Source: Chloroflexota bacterium (GTDB lineage: Bacteria > Chloroflexota > UBA11872). From it: a stretch of 58,645 nt of DNA. This document shows, in pieces, positions 17,743-26,259 of this stretch. The position numbers were made by a program, and so were the translations under genes. The first letter of the stretch is position 1, and every line of letters starts with the position of its first letter. Location of the stretch: assembly GCA_022824865.1 (NCBI GenBank), contig JAJDZD010000047.1, positions 1 through 58,645 of the forward strand. The letters are read 5' to 3'. The notes below the pieces were generated by a model. That model worked only from the letters and a program-made list of their open reading frames with translations, made no database searches and was not told the DNA's origin.

Positions 17743-18500
17743 ACTTTGAATCTAGCGCGCCCGGCCAACTCTGTCACGAGACTTTTCCAACCCGTACGGC
17801 CAATCCGTACCTCGCAGCAGTACCCGTATTTCCTCGAGATGCCGACTCGTGTGCCCCCAAAACCTCCGCAGGCAGCACGTAGTCCACGCTAGCCAAGGGA
17901 CTCGTGTGGCGAAGTCCAAGAATCCGATCGCTAGTCACGCAATCTTTACCGAGGTGCCGACCACACGACCCATCCGCGGCTCGTAGGAAAGAGTTGGAGC
18001 ACGCCGCGCCTGCAAGGCTCAGATTCGCAATGGCCGCTGCGTGCATCAGCTCTCGTCACGGTGTGCCGAGATCTCCGCGCTATGCACCGCCCCTATCCAC
18101 AGTGCCCGGAATCTCAAAGTCAAATAATAGAACTAATGTGTATTAGTTCTATAACTGCCTCAATTCACTCTCCTGACTTGCGCGTGCTGGACCCTGTCTC
18201 TGGAGCCCCAGATGACGACCGCGGCACGACCCTGGCTCCGAGCCTGAGGGACGCCGCCATTCCCCGATCGGTCGAGGAGAACGCTGTACTTCGCCTGTCC
18301 GTCAATGTGTCAGACCACACTGGCGGCCACGGCCCGACTAGTGGCCGCACCGGCGCCCCGGACACGTCCACGTCATGCCTCATCGGACCGAGGACGATCG
18401 TGCGGCCGTGAGGCATTTCCCAGGCCGTTACAGGCAACCCTTGGCACTCAGGAAACACCGTTTCGAACAGCGCGACTCGAGCAGAGGCTCACTGAGGCAG
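17743..18500. other. Gene-poor accessory stretch
   Basis: I see no convincing gene here. The open frames have no family resemblance, no ribosome sites and no protein-like composition. The stretch contains an AT-rich island around 18110-18160 with a perfect inverted repeat. One short frame near 18265 (IPRSVEENAVLRLSV) faintly resembles the start of a cadherin repeat but is too short to call. The segment looks like decayed or horizontally acquired DNA next to an integrase. Confidence 0.4.
18127..18152. repeat. Perfect 11-bp AT-rich inverted repeat with a 4-base loop
   Basis: ATAGAACTAAT and ATTAGTTCTAT flank GTGT. The hairpin lies in an AT-rich island within GC-rich sequence, between the recombinase and the DUF2089 gene. 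It could be a transposon or attachment-site end, an operator, or a transcription stop; a run of T does not follow on either strand. Confidence 0.6.
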
Positions 18501-18510
18501 CCAAGCATAC

Positions 18511-18522
18511 TTATGTAAAGTT
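18511..18522 (+). repeat. TTATGTAAAGTT motif, copy 1
   Basis: This is one of three intergenic occurrences of TTATGTAAAGYT on the plus strand (the others are at 21282 and 51262). It sits just upstream of the promoter for the DUF2089 operon. Its meaning is unknown. Confidence 0.4.
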
Positions 18523-18550
18523 AGGAAAATGAAGAAATAACTTAATAAAC

Positions 18551-18580
18551 TTGACTGATATTCCCAATATCTACTAAGAT
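18551..18580 (+). promoter_or_regulatory. Promoter with palindromic operator for the DUF2089-DUF4097 operon
   Basis: TTGACT (18551-18556) and TAAGAT (18575-18580) are spaced by 18 bases. The spacer begins with a perfect palindrome, GATATT-CCC-AATATC (18557-18571), which would place a bound dimeric regulator between the -35 and -10 boxes. The predicted start near 18587 leaves a leader of about 15 bases without a ribosome site, so the first gene may be read from a very short leader. Confidence 0.55.
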
Positions 18581-18601
18581 TCATCATCCATAGTCAATGT
18601 C

Positions 18602-18964
18602 ATGGATCTCATGTCACACAACGTGCCCTCCGAATGCCCATTCTGCAGGGAGGCAGTCGTGATTACTCGGATCGAATGTCCGGCCTGCGCCATTGGTATC
18701 GAGGGGCGCTTCAGCGCCCGCGGTTTGGCCAATCTGGATAGCGATCAACTGGCCTTTGTTGAGGTCTTCGTCCGCAACCGCGGCGTGATCCGCGACGTCG
18801 AAGCCGAGCTCGGTGTCTCCTACCCAACGGTCCGTGGACGGCTTGACGCCGTAGCCGAGGCGCTGGTGCGACGGCTGCCTGAAGCGCAGCGGGAGCGCCG
18901 CCGCACACTTGAAGCGCTGCAGCGTGGCGACATCAACATCGACGAGGCGGTCCGCCGTGTCTAG
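18602..18964 (+). CDS. DUF2089-family zinc-ribbon/HTH protein
   Basis: The 120 residues match DUF2089 proteins: a zinc ribbon (CPFC about residue 12, CPAC about residue 25), then IEGRFSARGLANLDSDQLAF, FVRNRG, and a helix-turn-helix-like segment ELGVSYPTVRGRLD. The C-terminus (about 98-120) is a short helical module of the SHOCT-like kind, LEALQRGDINIDEAVRRV. The family is thought to be regulatory. An alternative ATG lies three codons in (18611). It leads an operon with two DUF4097 proteins, and the palindromic promoter upstream suggests autoregulation (inference). Confidence 0.8.
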   Translation: MDLMSHNVPSECPFCREAVVITRIECPACAIGIEGRFSARGLANLDSDQLAFVEVFVRNRGVIRDVEAELGVSYPTVRGRLDAVAEALVRRLPEAQRERRRTLEALQRGDINIDEAVRRV

Positions 18965-19023
18965 CGCAGTGGACCAGGTTTCTGGAATGCCCCGACGTAC
19001 CGGCGCACACGGAGGTCATTGAA

Positions 19024-20001
19024 ATGCCCAGCGGCTCTGAGCAGCGACATGTGTTTGAGGTTGGGCCAACAGCGGTCCTCCATATAAGTACGGGCCAGGG
19101 ATCAATCCAAGTAGCTTCCTGGGACCGCGAGTCAGTGGAGATTCGGGCACGGATCTCGGACGGCGAACCCTACCTTCTCGACCTGACGATCGAATCGGAA
19201 GGTCCGCGCGTTTCAGCCAAGGCCAAGCCGGAGTTCCCGCAGCAGCGCTGGAAGTTCTGGCGGCGCGTGCCAACTGTGCACTTTCAGGTTCGCGCTCCGG
19301 TGGCGTCGAGTCTGGATGCCTCCACGGCCGGTCCCGTGCGCGTGTTTGGCCTGACGGGCGGCGTCCGCGTCAGGACCACGGCCGGCGGAGTCAAGTTGGA
19401 GAACCTGCAAGGCCTGCTCAACATCAAGGACGTAAGCGGCGGCATTGAGACGTACCGGGCCATCGGCGCCGTGCGGCTAGGCACCGTGAGCGGCGACATC
19501 AAGGCACGGCGAGTCATCGGCGCTGTGCGAGCGCGGACCGTAAACGGCGACATCGCGGTTACGGAATCAGCAATACGTGGGTTGGATCTGCGAACCGTGT
19601 GCGGCAGCGTGACAGTGGATCATCTCGAGCGGGGTGACGAGGCGAGCAGGATTCGAACTGTTAGCGGATCGATTGACTTGGCCTTGCAACCAGATCTGGA
19701 TCTGGACATGCACTTGCAGGCGTTGAGCGGCGAACTCAGCATCCAAGTGCCCATGCAGAACAGCGAGCGCTCGCGCGGCCGACTCCGTGGACAGCTCAAT
19801 CGGGGCGGCCGGCTGCTCAACCTTCGTTGTATGAGTGGCGGCATACGGCTGCGCGCAGCATCACAGAAACGCTCCGTCTTAGAAGATGCTGAAAAACGGC
19901 GTGATCTGATCGCGGCAGTGGCCGCGGGTGAGTTAGACGCGTCCGCGGCCACTCGGGATCTTCTTGCGTCCCCTGCTACCGGTGCGAACGGCGGATCCTG
20001 A
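19024..20001 (+). CDS. DUF4097 beta-repeat protein with C-terminal SHOCT-like module
   Basis: The 325 residues are built of short beta-strand repeats typical of DUF4097 (GLLNIKDVSGGIETYRA, LGTVSGDIKARRV, ARTVNGDIAV), which probably form a right-handed beta-helix or solenoid. The C-terminus holds a helical module, RRDLIAAVAAGELDASAA, like the end of the preceding DUF2089 protein. GGAGGT lies eight bases before the ATG. No signal peptide is visible. In Firmicutes, proteins of this type (YvlB, LiaX) belong to cell-envelope stress systems, so a similar role is possible. Its TGA shares one base with the ATG of the next gene. Confidence 0.8.
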   Translation: MPSGSEQRHVFEVGPTAVLHISTGQGSIQVASWDRESVEIRARISDGEPYLLDLTIESEGPRVSAKAKPEFPQQRWKFWRRVPTVHFQVRAPVASSLDASTAGPVRVFGLTGGVRVRTTAGGVKLENLQGLLNIKDVSGGIETYRAIGAVRLGTVSGDIKARRVIGAVRARTVNGDIAVTESAIRGLDLRTVCGSVTVDHLERGDEASRIRTVSGSIDLALQPDLDLDMHLQALSGELSIQVPMQNSERSRGRLRGQLNRGGRLLNLRCMSGGIRLRAASQKRSVLEDAEKRRDLIAAVAAGELDASAATRDLLASPATGANGGS

Positions 20002-21212
20002 TGGAGCGTCTGCAGTTCGGCGGAACCGAGACCATCATCGTTGTGGGGGCACAAGGATCGCTGGAGATTCGAGGTGCGAAGGCCGGCTTCGGCGTGGTTG
20101 AGAGCCTCGGCGACGTGGACATTGACAGTGGTGACGAATGCACCACGATCAGCCTTGGCGAGATGTCCGCCATTCAGGTTCCTGCCGGCGGACGTTTGCA
20201 ACTCGGCGAGGTACGCGGACCATTGCGGCTTCAGGCGGTCAAGCGCGATGTCACCGTCGGTACTGTAAACGGATCGCTGCAGGCTCGGGACATGGGTGGC
20301 GACATTGAAGTGTCAGGGCCTGTCAGCGGCAATTTACGTATCCAAGGGGCGCGGAATCTCTCCGCGGATGGCGCGGCGCCACTTCGCGGTGACGTCAAAC
20401 TGTCCCGCCTCGCTCAGGTCAACTTGGCGCAGGTCAATGGGAATCTCACAGTACGGCAGGTCTCGGGCACGGTGCGTTTAGGCGAGGTAAACGGCCATAG
20501 CCGCGTCGCCAACCTGACCGGTGGACTAGTCGCCGGATCCATTGAAGGAAACCTCCTGCTGGAGGGGCGCTTCACGGGAGATTCAGTGTGGCAGGCCCAC
20601 GTCGAAGGTCGAACCAGGCTCCGCATGCATCCGGAGTCCTCGGTTCGATTGGAGCTTGAGTCCGAGAACCATCCACCCTCACTCGACGAAGAGTTCCAGG
20701 TCGTTGAACGTTCCCACGGACGCGCCGTCGCCACGCTAGGCAGCGGACAGGCGCTTATCGCCATCCGCGCGGAGGGACCAGTTGCAGCCAAGGTCGGCGC
20801 TTCCGCCGATGCACCAGACGAGTTCGCCGACGCCTTTGCCGACGTGGGTGTTGCGGTCGAGCGTGCCATGGCTGAAATGAACGTGGCGTTAGATGCCGCC
20901 TTCGATGACGTTGGAGCCGAGCTGGCAGGCATTGGGGCTGACCTCGATCTCGCCGGCTTGGGCGAGCGCGTGTCGACTCGTGTCCGCCGTGAGGTGGACC
21001 GTCACACACGCCAGGTGGCACGGCGCGTTCGCAGGGCCCGTCGACACAGCCGGCGGCAACCCACCGCCGCCCGTCGCGTGACCGCCCGACAGGTCCCAAT
21101 CAGCCCCGCCGAGCGCGAAGCCCGCGTGCGCGAAATCCTGCACCGCGTCCAGGACGGATCGCTGGACGTGGACGAAGCCGACCGTCAACTGAGCGAACTG
21201 CCACTGGCATAG
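20001..21212 (+). CDS. Second DUF4097-like beta-repeat protein with C-terminal SHOCT-like module
   Basis: The 403 residues carry beta-solenoid-like repeats throughout the first 240 residues (VTVGTVNGSLQARDMGGDIEVSG, VRQVSGTVRLGEVNGHSRV). An Asp/Ala-rich segment (about 265-315), a very basic stretch (VRRARRHSRRQ) and a final helical module VREILHRVQDGSLDVDEADRQL follow. That end resembles those of the two preceding proteins. The start overlaps the previous stop by one base, so translation is coupled. The basic stretch could contact membrane or nucleic acid; this is a guess. No membrane segment is seen. Confidence 0.75.
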   Translation: MERLQFGGTETIIVVGAQGSLEIRGAKAGFGVVESLGDVDIDSGDECTTISLGEMSAIQVPAGGRLQLGEVRGPLRLQAVKRDVTVGTVNGSLQARDMGGDIEVSGPVSGNLRIQGARNLSADGAAPLRGDVKLSRLAQVNLAQVNGNLTVRQVSGTVRLGEVNGHSRVANLTGGLVAGSIEGNLLLEGRFTGDSVWQAHVEGRTRLRMHPESSVRLELESENHPPSLDEEFQVVERSHGRAVATLGSGQALIAIRAEGPVAAKVGASADAPDEFADAFADVGVAVERAMAEMNVALDAAFDDVGAELAGIGADLDLAGLGERVSTRVRREVDRHTRQVARRVRRARRHSRRQPTAARRVTARQVPISPAEREARVREILHRVQDGSLDVDEADRQLSELPLA

Positions 21213-21281
21213 CGGTCCGGGCCTCCTCCTCTGCCGCTGGCTCACTACTCGCCACCGTACTCACTGACCCGGTATGAGGTG

Positions 21282-21293
21282 TTATGTAAAGCT
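21282..21293 (+). repeat. TTATGTAAAGCT motif, copy 2
   Basis: This copy lies 70 bases after the stop of the second DUF4097 gene and just before the end of the convergent enolase-family gene. It shares ten bases (TTATGTAAAG) with the copies at 18511 and 51262. Confidence 0.4.
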
Positions 21294-21298
21294 GTGAC

Positions 21299-22549
21299 TT
21301 ACGCATACTGCGTCAGGGCTCCGGCCTGCCGCACCTGTCCCCACCGCTCCCCAAAAGCGGTACGTCCGTCGTCTTCCTCAGTGGTCAACGTCACACCACG
21401 CTCGAACGCCGGTCGGCTCCCCGCGAGGAAGTCGGCCTCCATATCATCGTGTTCCGTGTAAGCGACTGACGACCCATCGGGCCAGCGAACCGTGTGAATC
21501 ATGCGGGGCAGTTCGTGCTGCGAGACGTCCGGTCGGCGCAGCCGGTCCAGCGCGTCCTCATCCACCTCGACTCCCAGACCGGGCGCCTCGGGAACCCGCA
21601 TGTGACCGCGCCGAATCGCCAGCGGCGCTCGAATCAGGTCGTCCTGGTAGGTATTCAGACACGTGATGGCCGGCCACTGGGCCGCTGGCAGCACCGCGCC
21701 CAGGTGAGCGGTGAACGCCGTCGTGATCCCCGTACCCACAAGCTGGAGCCACAGCGGCATGTTCGCCTCATCCGCCAGCGCCCCCTGGTGAATGGTTCGC
21801 GCCGCCCCCTGATTCAGCACCCAGCCGTCGCAGACGCCCTCCTTCACGGCCGTTAGAAACGGCGGATTGTCGAAGTGCATCGCCACCGGTCGCCGCAACT
21901 TCGACCGCAGCGAGCGGTTGCCTTCCACGTCGTGCTGCGGAATCGGTGTCTCGAAGAAGTGCACCTTCGAAAACGCTTCCAGATCCTCCAGTACATGCCT
22001 CGCCTGTCCGGCCGACACCAGCAGGCTGTTGAAGTCCAGGTCGAACACGCAGTGGTCGGGCGTTGCATCGCTGATCGCCTGCGTGGCTGCGCGCAGGTCG
22101 TGCCAGGGCCGCGCCTTCAGCTTGAAGCTGGCGTAGCCGGCCGCCACCGCGTCCTGCGTCTCTCCTACCCACTCGTCTGGCGGCATGTCCCAACACCACC
22201 AGGCGATCGGGCACCAGTCCCGCACCTTGTGACCAAGCAGCCGATACGCCGGCACCCCGAGCGCCTTGCCGGCCAGATCGAACAGCGCCTGCTGCAAGCC
22301 GGCCCCGAGTCCGTCGTCCCACATCAGCTCGGCCGGATTGCTCCCGATCGCCCGCTCGGCGGCTTCGTCCGGCACCCGGCCCCAGGTGTAGTGCGGGACG
22401 GTCTCGCCCCAACCAACCAGCCCGTTGTCGGCCGTGACCTTGCACACCTCGATGATTGACCAGTCCGCACACTTCCGACGCATATGCCGGCCCGGTCGCT
22501 CCGTGTGCCCCGCGTCAACCGGAATCCGCTCAACCGAAACGATCCTCAT
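21299..22549 (-). CDS. Enolase-superfamily (mandelate racemase/muconate cycloisomerase-like) protein
   Basis: The 416 residues have the capping domain (WGETVPHYTWG) and a TIM barrel. FKLKARPW would supply the KxK-type Lys pair, FDLDFNSLL the first metal Asp, FFETPIP the Glu, and MHFDNPP the third position. The usual catalytic His near the C-terminus is not obvious: LQLVGTGITTAF lies there instead. Members of the group are sugar-acid dehydratases or racemases, so a role in sugar-acid catabolism is plausible but the substrate is unknown. The frame is open 50 codons further upstream; I chose the ATG at 22549 because MRIVSVERIPV is a normal start for the family. Confidence 0.8.
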   Translation of the reverse strand: MRIVSVERIPVDAGHTERPGRHMRRKCADWSIIEVCKVTADNGLVGWGETVPHYTWGRVPDEAAERAIGSNPAELMWDDGLGAGLQQALFDLAGKALGVPAYRLLGHKVRDWCPIAWWCWDMPPDEWVGETQDAVAAGYASFKLKARPWHDLRAATQAISDATPDHCVFDLDFNSLLVSAGQARHVLEDLEAFSKVHFFETPIPQHDVEGNRSLRSKLRRPVAMHFDNPPFLTAVKEGVCDGWVLNQGAARTIHQGALADEANMPLWLQLVGTGITTAFTAHLGAVLPAAQWPAITCLNTYQDDLIRAPLAIRRGHMRVPEAPGLGVEVDEDALDRLRRPDVSQHELPRMIHTVRWPDGSSVAYTEHDDMEADFLAGSRPAFERGVTLTTEEDDGRTAFGERWGQVRQAGALTQYA

Positions 22550-22701
22550 GGCAGCCGCACCACCCGCGGACATCGCCGGGAGTGTCGCATGCTTCAGTGG
22601 GACCTGCCGACTTCGGCATACCATGCAGCTATGGACCGGGTCGGCAACCGGTGCGAGTCGAGTCTCGCGCTGCGTCCGGACTTGCGATCCCACATGCACT
22701 T

Positions 22702-23289
22702 ATGAACAGCGACCAATACAAGACAGTCGAACTACGAACCGCTCGCCTACTGCTGCGGCCGTTCGAGGTCACCGATGTTGACGATGTGTGGGCGTATGCG
22801 TCCGATCCTGAGGTCGCACGGTACCGCCCGCTCCCAGACCCTTACAGGCGCAACCATGCGGCGGAGTTCGTCAACCGGCAAATGCACACCGACTGGTCGG
22901 TTCAGCCGGAGTTCGCCGTTGTCTATGGATACCGGGTCATCGGCGGCATAAGCCTGCACGTGAACCCCGAGCATGAAACCGCCGAGTTGGGCTACCTGCT
23001 GGGCAGGCGCTGGTGGGGGCGAGGACTCGCCACCGAGGCCGCTCGCGCGGTTGTCGACTGGGGCTTTCAGAGCTTCAAATTGCACAAGGTGTATGCCCGA
23101 GCGCACGTCGACAACAAGCCGTCATGGCGTGTCATGGAAAGGCTGGGCATGACCCGCGAGGGTGTCCTCCGAGGTCATTGGAAAATGCGAGACGAACACG
23201 TGGACCTTGTCTACTACGCCGTGTTTCGCGACGAATGGACGCTGCCAACAGACAGTTGCGCGGACCAGGTCTCGTCAGGAGCGACGTGA
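22702..23289 (+). CDS. GNAT-family N-acetyltransferase (RimJ/RimL type)
   Basis: The 195 residues follow the RimJ/L pattern: LRTARLLLRPFEVTD at the start, AELGYLLGRRWWGRGLATEAARAVVDWGF containing the acetyl-CoA binding loop (RGLATEA), and ARAHVDNKPSWRVMERLGMTREG. These enzymes acetylate protein N-termini, amino groups of small molecules or antibiotics; the substrate cannot be told. It is divergent from the enolase-family gene, with about 150 bases between, and the stop is one base before the ATG of the next gene. Confidence 0.87.
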   Translation: MNSDQYKTVELRTARLLLRPFEVTDVDDVWAYASDPEVARYRPLPDPYRRNHAAEFVNRQMHTDWSVQPEFAVVYGYRVIGGISLHVNPEHETAELGYLLGRRWWGRGLATEAARAVVDWGFQSFKLHKVYARAHVDNKPSWRVMERLGMTREGVLRGHWKMRDEHVDLVYYAVFRDEWTLPTDSCADQVSSGAT

Positions 23290-23290
23290 A

Positions 23291-24397
23291 ATGAACGTGG
23301 AGCGCTTCGAAGCTCTTCTCGCCGAGTCTGGACTGGACGCTCTAGTCGCCAGTTCATTGGAAAACGTGTCCTACCTGTCGGGCGCTCGAATGGTCATGCA
23401 GCGCCTTATTCCCGACCGGCTGGCGCTGCTTCTGTGGCCGGCCCAGGGCGATCCGGCCATCGTCGTCTGCAAGGGCGAGGACGTCGCCTGCCGGGACGAC
23501 TGCCAGATCGAAGACATGCGCAGCTATACGGAGTTTGTGGAATCTCCGGTTGATCTCCTTGCCGAAGTCGTCGTCGAAAAGGGACTTGCCAGGGGCCGAC
23601 TCGGCATTGAGACGCATTCACTGCCTGCCGCTTATGTCAACCAACTACGGAGTCGGCTTCCGGGCGCCACGCTAGTCGACTGTGCAGATCTCTTGGACCG
23701 CACCCGAATGGTCAAGACGCGCGAAGAGATCGAGGCCCTGGCCGCGGCCGGTCGAGCGACCGAGCGCGCGATTCGTGACGCCTTCCAGCGGGCATCCATC
23801 GGCGAACCGGAAAAGAAGGTCGCCGACGACATCACGGCCGGAGTTACCGCCGCCGGTGCCGATGTCCTGAACTTCATGTTCCTCGGCACCGGAACGCGCT
23901 CGTTCGAATGGCACGCTCGCCCTGGTGGGACGCGCCTGGAAGCCGGCCAGGTCGTGCATACGGACGTCGCGGGGAACTTCGTGGGCTACTGGTCGGATCT
24001 GGCCCGCACGGCCTTCGTTGGCAACCCAAGTCCGCAGCAGCGAGACATCTACAGCCGCCTGTATCAGACCCACGTCGAGACGCTTGACGCAATCCGGCCC
24101 GGCCTGCGAGCGGGAGATCTGCTCGCCGTCTGCGAGGCGGCGTACCAGAAGGTCGGTCTGCCCTTCCAGATGGCCCACATCGGCCATGGGCTGGGTCTGG
24201 GCCTCCACGAATACCCCATGCTCAAGCCCACCACCGACGAATTGCTCCAGCCCGGCATGGTGCTTTGCATCGAACCCGCCTACCTCGATCCGGGTGTCGC
24301 GGGATATCACATTGAGGACCTCGTTCTGGTCACCGACGAGGGACGGGAAGTGCTGACCGACTTTGAGCGAGCACACGAACCCCAGGTGATCATGTAG
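23291..24397 (+). CDS. M24-family metallopeptidase (Xaa-Pro aminopeptidase-like)
   Basis: The 368 residues have a creatinase-type N-terminal domain and a pita-bread catalytic domain. The metal ligands are all present: two Asp in HTDVAGNFVGYWSDLARTAF, His in GHGLGLGLHEYP, Glu in LCIEPAY, and Glu in GYHIEDLVLVT. M24B enzymes remove N-terminal residues before proline or cleave related amides; the exact substrate is open. AGGAG lies nine bases before the ATG. The gene immediately follows the GNAT gene and is probably co-transcribed. Confidence 0.88.
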   Translation: MNVERFEALLAESGLDALVASSLENVSYLSGARMVMQRLIPDRLALLLWPAQGDPAIVVCKGEDVACRDDCQIEDMRSYTEFVESPVDLLAEVVVEKGLARGRLGIETHSLPAAYVNQLRSRLPGATLVDCADLLDRTRMVKTREEIEALAAAGRATERAIRDAFQRASIGEPEKKVADDITAGVTAAGADVLNFMFLGTGTRSFEWHARPGGTRLEAGQVVHTDVAGNFVGYWSDLARTAFVGNPSPQQRDIYSRLYQTHVETLDAIRPGLRAGDLLAVCEAAYQKVGLPFQMAHIGHGLGLGLHEYPMLKPTTDELLQPGMVLCIEPAYLDPGVAGYHIEDLVLVTDEGREVLTDFERAHEPQVIM

Positions 24398-24639
24398 TCC
24401 GGCGTGGGACCGATTAGGGTTGACGTCGGGCGGTTCGAGCATCCGGGAGTCTCGAGCAGGTCACCAGATTGACGTGCCGCAAGTCGTCATGTTCCGGGCA
24501 GTTCACACACCTGACTGTCCGAGTTGCCTGAAGCCTCCGGACAAGAGCCTCAATGCAATCGCGCGTATTCCCACGAAGCTGTGCTGGTCGCCACCACTAG
24601 GATGAACGCAGATCACGGAAGCAGGTTGAGAGGCAGGCC

Positions 24640-26079
24640 ATGGTCCTGGTAACCGGTGCGACCGGCTACATCGGCGGACGCCTGGTCCCTCAACTGCTTC
24701 GCGAAGGCCACCGCGTTCGCGTGCTCGTGCGAAGCCCGGCGCGCGCGAATTCTCGTGCGTGGTCAAAAAAGGTCGAGATTTCGGTCGGCGACGCCCTCAA
24801 CCCTCAAGACCTTTCGCGGGCGCTCGACGGTGTCGATACCGCCTACTACCTGATTCACAGTATGTCCACGGGAGTCAGTTTCGGCGACTTGGATGTCCGG
24901 GCCGCCCGGGCATTCGGGTTGGCTGCCAGGCGGGCAAGCGTGAAGCGAATCGTCTACTTGGGAGGCCTCGGGGAACCTGGCGCCGACCTGTCCCGGCACC
25001 TGCGTTCCCGCCACGAAACGGGACAAGCACTTCGGGAAGGCGAGGTCCCGGTTACGGAATTCCGAGCCGCCGTTATTGTCGGCGCGGGCAGTATCTCCTT
25101 CGAGATGATCCGATATCTCGTGGAACGACTCCCGGTCATGATCTGTCCCAGGTGGATCTACTCGCGGATTCAGCCCATCGCCGTCGATGACGTGCTGAGC
25201 TACCTGGTGTCGTCACTCTCTGTGCCCGAGAGCGCAGGAAAGATCGTCGAGATTGGCGGGAGGGACGTGACCACCTACCAGGGCCTCACTCTTGGATACG
25301 CCAGGGCCCGAGGTCTTCGCCGGCTGCTACTCCCCGTCCCGGTGCTTACCCCACGACTGTCTTCCTACTGGGTTCACTGGATCACCCCCATTCCAGCCAA
25401 CATCACCGTGGCACTTGTGGAAGGGCTTCGAAACGATGTCGTGGTAACGAAGAACCTGGCGCGCGCGCTCTTTCCCGATATAGAGCCACTCGACTACACC
25501 TCGGCAATCGACCGGGTGATAGATGATATCGACCACGGACACATCCACACGTCCTGGACCGACGCCGCGGGGCCGGAGTCTGAACAGAAGCCAGGGGTGC
25601 GCTTGGAGTCCAGCCAGGGAATGATCATCGAGCGTCGCCACCGCAGGATTCCGGCCCCGGCCAGTGACGTGTTTCGCGTAGTTGCTGGAATCGGCGCCGC
25701 TCGAGGGTGGTACTTCGCCAACTGGACCTGGCGGATTCGAGGGGCCCTGGACCGTCTGCTTGGCGGCGTCGGATTGCGCCGTGGGCGACGCCATCCCGAC
25801 GACCTGCGCATCGGAGATGCTCTCGACTTCTGGCGAGTCGATGACCTGAGAGACGACAAGTTGATCCGGCTACGGGCCGAGATGAAACTGCCGGGACGAG
25901 CCTGGCTCCAATTCAGGCTGCGACCAGAGGCCGACGGCGCCACCCTCTTGGAGCAGACAGCGGCGTTCAGTCCGAAAGGACTGGCCGGTCTGGCCTACTG
26001 GTATGCCCTGTATCCGATACACGCCTGGATCTTCGACGGGTTGGCGACGGCCATTGCCCGTCGCGCGGTACGTGACTAG
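24640..26079 (+). CDS. NAD(P)-dependent epimerase fused to DUF2867
   Basis: The 479 residues start with an atypical SDR domain (VTGATGYIGGRL dinucleotide motif, VGDALNP, YYLIHSM, YLGGLGE, TEFRAAVIVGAGS), followed from about residue 320 by a DUF2867-like domain (ASDVFRVVAGIGAARGWYFANWTWRIRG, WRVDD, LKLPGRAWLQF-like segment, YWYALYPIHAWIF). This two-domain architecture occurs in many bacteria; the substrate is unknown. GAGAGG lies ten bases before the ATG. The stop codon ends one base from the tRNA on the other strand, leaving no room for a terminator. Confidence 0.85.
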   Translation: MVLVTGATGYIGGRLVPQLLREGHRVRVLVRSPARANSRAWSKKVEISVGDALNPQDLSRALDGVDTAYYLIHSMSTGVSFGDLDVRAARAFGLAARRASVKRIVYLGGLGEPGADLSRHLRSRHETGQALREGEVPVTEFRAAVIVGAGSISFEMIRYLVERLPVMICPRWIYSRIQPIAVDDVLSYLVSSLSVPESAGKIVEIGGRDVTTYQGLTLGYARARGLRRLLLPVPVLTPRLSSYWVHWITPIPANITVALVEGLRNDVVVTKNLARALFPDIEPLDYTSAIDRVIDDIDHGHIHTSWTDAAGPESEQKPGVRLESSQGMIIERRHRRIPAPASDVFRVVAGIGAARGWYFANWTWRIRGALDRLLGGVGLRRGRRHPDDLRIGDALDFWRVDDLRDDKLIRLRAEMKLPGRAWLQFRLRPEADGATLLEQTAAFSPKGLAGLAYWYALYPIHAWIFDGLATAIARRAVRD

Positions 26080-26080
26080 G

Positions 26081-26154
26081 CGCCCCCGGCAGGACTCGAA
26101 CCTGCGACCCACGGCTTAGAAGGCCGTCGCTCTGGTCCACTGAGCTACGGGGGC
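26081..26154 (-). tRNA. tRNA-Arg (anticodon UCU)
   Basis: The 74-nt cloverleaf pairs fully. The acceptor arms are GCCCCCG and CGGGGGC with discriminator G, the D arm is GCTC/GAGC, the anticodon arm is ACGGC-CTTCTAA-GCCGT, and the T arm is GCAGG-TTCGAGT-CCTGC. The anticodon TCT reads AGA (and AGG by wobble). The 3' CCA is not encoded (CCT follows). It lies between two genes, and its 3' end is one base from the stop of the convergent SDR gene. I saw no integrase next to it, though such tRNAs are common attachment sites. Confidence 0.96.
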
Positions 26155-26259
26155 TGCGGCGAGTCTGGCACAGCCGCCAACCCACCTGGGCAGCGCCTAC
26201 GGGAATCCGCGGCTACCTGCGAACCGGTGATTCCGACGTGAGGCCTGGGGAACGGCGCG

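Noticed and set aside
17774-18046. Open frame on the minus strand upstream of the recombinase
   Set aside because: No ribosome site, no domain resemblance, and it ends in mixed low-quality composition; I treat it as chance.
18260-18320. Possible cadherin-repeat start (IPRSVEENAVLRLSV)
   Set aside because: Too short to separate from chance, and no following repeat is visible.
22447-22700. Longer starts for the enolase-family gene (to 22699) and the GNAT gene (to 22456)
   Set aside because: These would make the two divergent genes overlap, and the added residues look unlike protein N-termini; normal family starts exist inside.
26081-26154. tRNA-Arg as integration site for the recombinase at 16680
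   Set aside because: The recombinase is about 9 kb away, with housekeeping genes between, and no repeated tRNA end was seen.
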